Part shown: positions 5,887 through 6,236 of the stretch, in pieces
Layout: every line of letters starts with the position of its first letter
How positions within the stretch are numbered: the stretch's first letter is position 1
Origin: an uncultured beta proteobacterium
GTDB taxonomy: Bacteria; Pseudomonadota; Gammaproteobacteria; Burkholderiales; Burkholderiaceae_B
DNA length: 6,236 nt
Direction: 5' to 3'
Assembly (NCBI GenBank): GCA_903924715.1
Contig: CAIYCP010000581.1
Coordinates: forward strand, 1 to 6,236
Notes under the pieces: generated by a model
Seen by the model: only the letters and a program-made list of their open reading frames with translations
The model's database searches: none
What the model was told of the DNA's origin: nothing
Program-made: the position numbers and the translations under genes

Positions 5887-6236
5887 TTAATCGATCACGA
5901 TACCTGCATCTTGAATAATTTTTGCCCAGCGGTGTCGTTCGTCTAAGGCATATTGATTAAAGTGTGCAGAAGTATCGCCAACAGTGACAGCACCTTGTGC
6001 AAGCAATTGGGCTTTAATTTGTGGGTCGTTTAAGATTTTAACGGTTTCAAGATTGAGTTTCTCAACAATCTCGAGCGGTGTGGCTTTGGGCGCATACAAG
6101 CCAAACCAACCGCTGACTTCATAGCCGGCCAGACCCGCTTCTGCGATGGTTGGCACCTCGGGTAATAACTCAGAGCGTTTTGCCGAAGTCACGCCAAGCG
6201 CGGTCAATTTTCCTGACTGTATCAACGATAAACAAA
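5887..6236 (-). CDS. Bug/TctC family tripartite tricarboxylate transporter receptor, C-terminal part
   Basis: This is the C-terminal 115 residues of a periplasmic solute receptor of the Bug (TctC) family; the gene continues past the right edge of the window. The frame is open to base 6236 (C-L-S-L-IQSGKL), so the TTG at 6225 is an internal Leu codon and not a start. Family landmarks in order are GKLTALGVTSAKRS, LPEVPTIAEAGL-GYE, SGWFGLYAPKATP, the EIVEKLN helix, and a tail with LAQGA and RWAKIIQDAGI. These match the C-terminal lobe that closes over a carboxylate-type ligand. The N-terminal signal peptide and the main ligand loops lie outside the window. The gene is convergent with the ABC operon and shares its terminator. 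Bug receptors often stand alone without TctA/TctB partners; whether this one does cannot be seen. Ligand unknown. Confidence 0.93.
   Translation of the reverse strand, partial: CLSLIQSGKLTALGVTSAKRSELLPEVPTIAEAGLAGYEVSGWFGLYAPKATPLEIVEKLNLETVKILNDPQIKAQLLAQGAVTVGDTSAHFNQYALDERHRWAKIIQDAGIVID

Noticed and set aside
1..6236. CRISPR arrays, tRNA or rRNA genes, insertion sequences, attachment sites or a defence or toxin system
   Set aside because: I saw no arrays of repeats, no cloverleaf or rRNA-like sequence, and no transposase or terminal repeats; nearly every base is accounted for by transport genes.

Overview
The window is a nearly complete ABC uptake operon of the hydrophobic/branched-chain amino acid (HAAT, Liv) type on the + strand, facing the end of a second periplasmic solute receptor gene on the - strand. 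The organism is most likely a betaproteobacterium of the order Burkholderiales. The reasons are a Liv-type cluster with its own binding proteins beside a Bug/TctC receptor (a family greatly expanded in that order), Gram-negative signal peptides, and GC near one half, which is low for the order. This placement is inference; nothing here is diagnostic of a genus.

Layout: 1-754 is livG (ATPase, first few codons cut off by the window edge). It overlaps livF (ATPase, 741-1451) by 14 bp. After 25 bp comes livH (permease, 1477-2349), after 10 bp livM (permease, 2360-3322), and then, through an ATGA overlap, a first substrate-binding protein gene (3319-4527). An 82-bp spacer with two dyad symmetries precedes a second binding protein gene (4610-5818). 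A strong hairpin with T-runs on both sides (5836-5864) then closes the operon and probably also ends the convergent gene. The last 350 bp (5887-6236, - strand) encode the C-terminal 115 residues of a Bug/TctC-type tripartite tricarboxylate receptor.

How the parts work together: LivH and LivM should form the inner-membrane channel and LivG and LivF the ATPase pair. Two secreted binding proteins, equal in length and about 77% identical in their mature parts by hand count, probably feed this one membrane complex, like LivJ and LivK of E. coli. Their differences cluster around the presumed ligand cleft, and neither shows the acidic residue that I recall holding the amino group of leucine in LivJ. 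The true substrates may therefore be two related compounds that are not ordinary branched-chain amino acids.

This is mostly a well-understood kind of locus and I see no new type of system. The points worth attention are the tandem binding-protein pair, the palindromes between them, a 9-bp hairpin inside the end of livF, and the shared bidirectional terminator.
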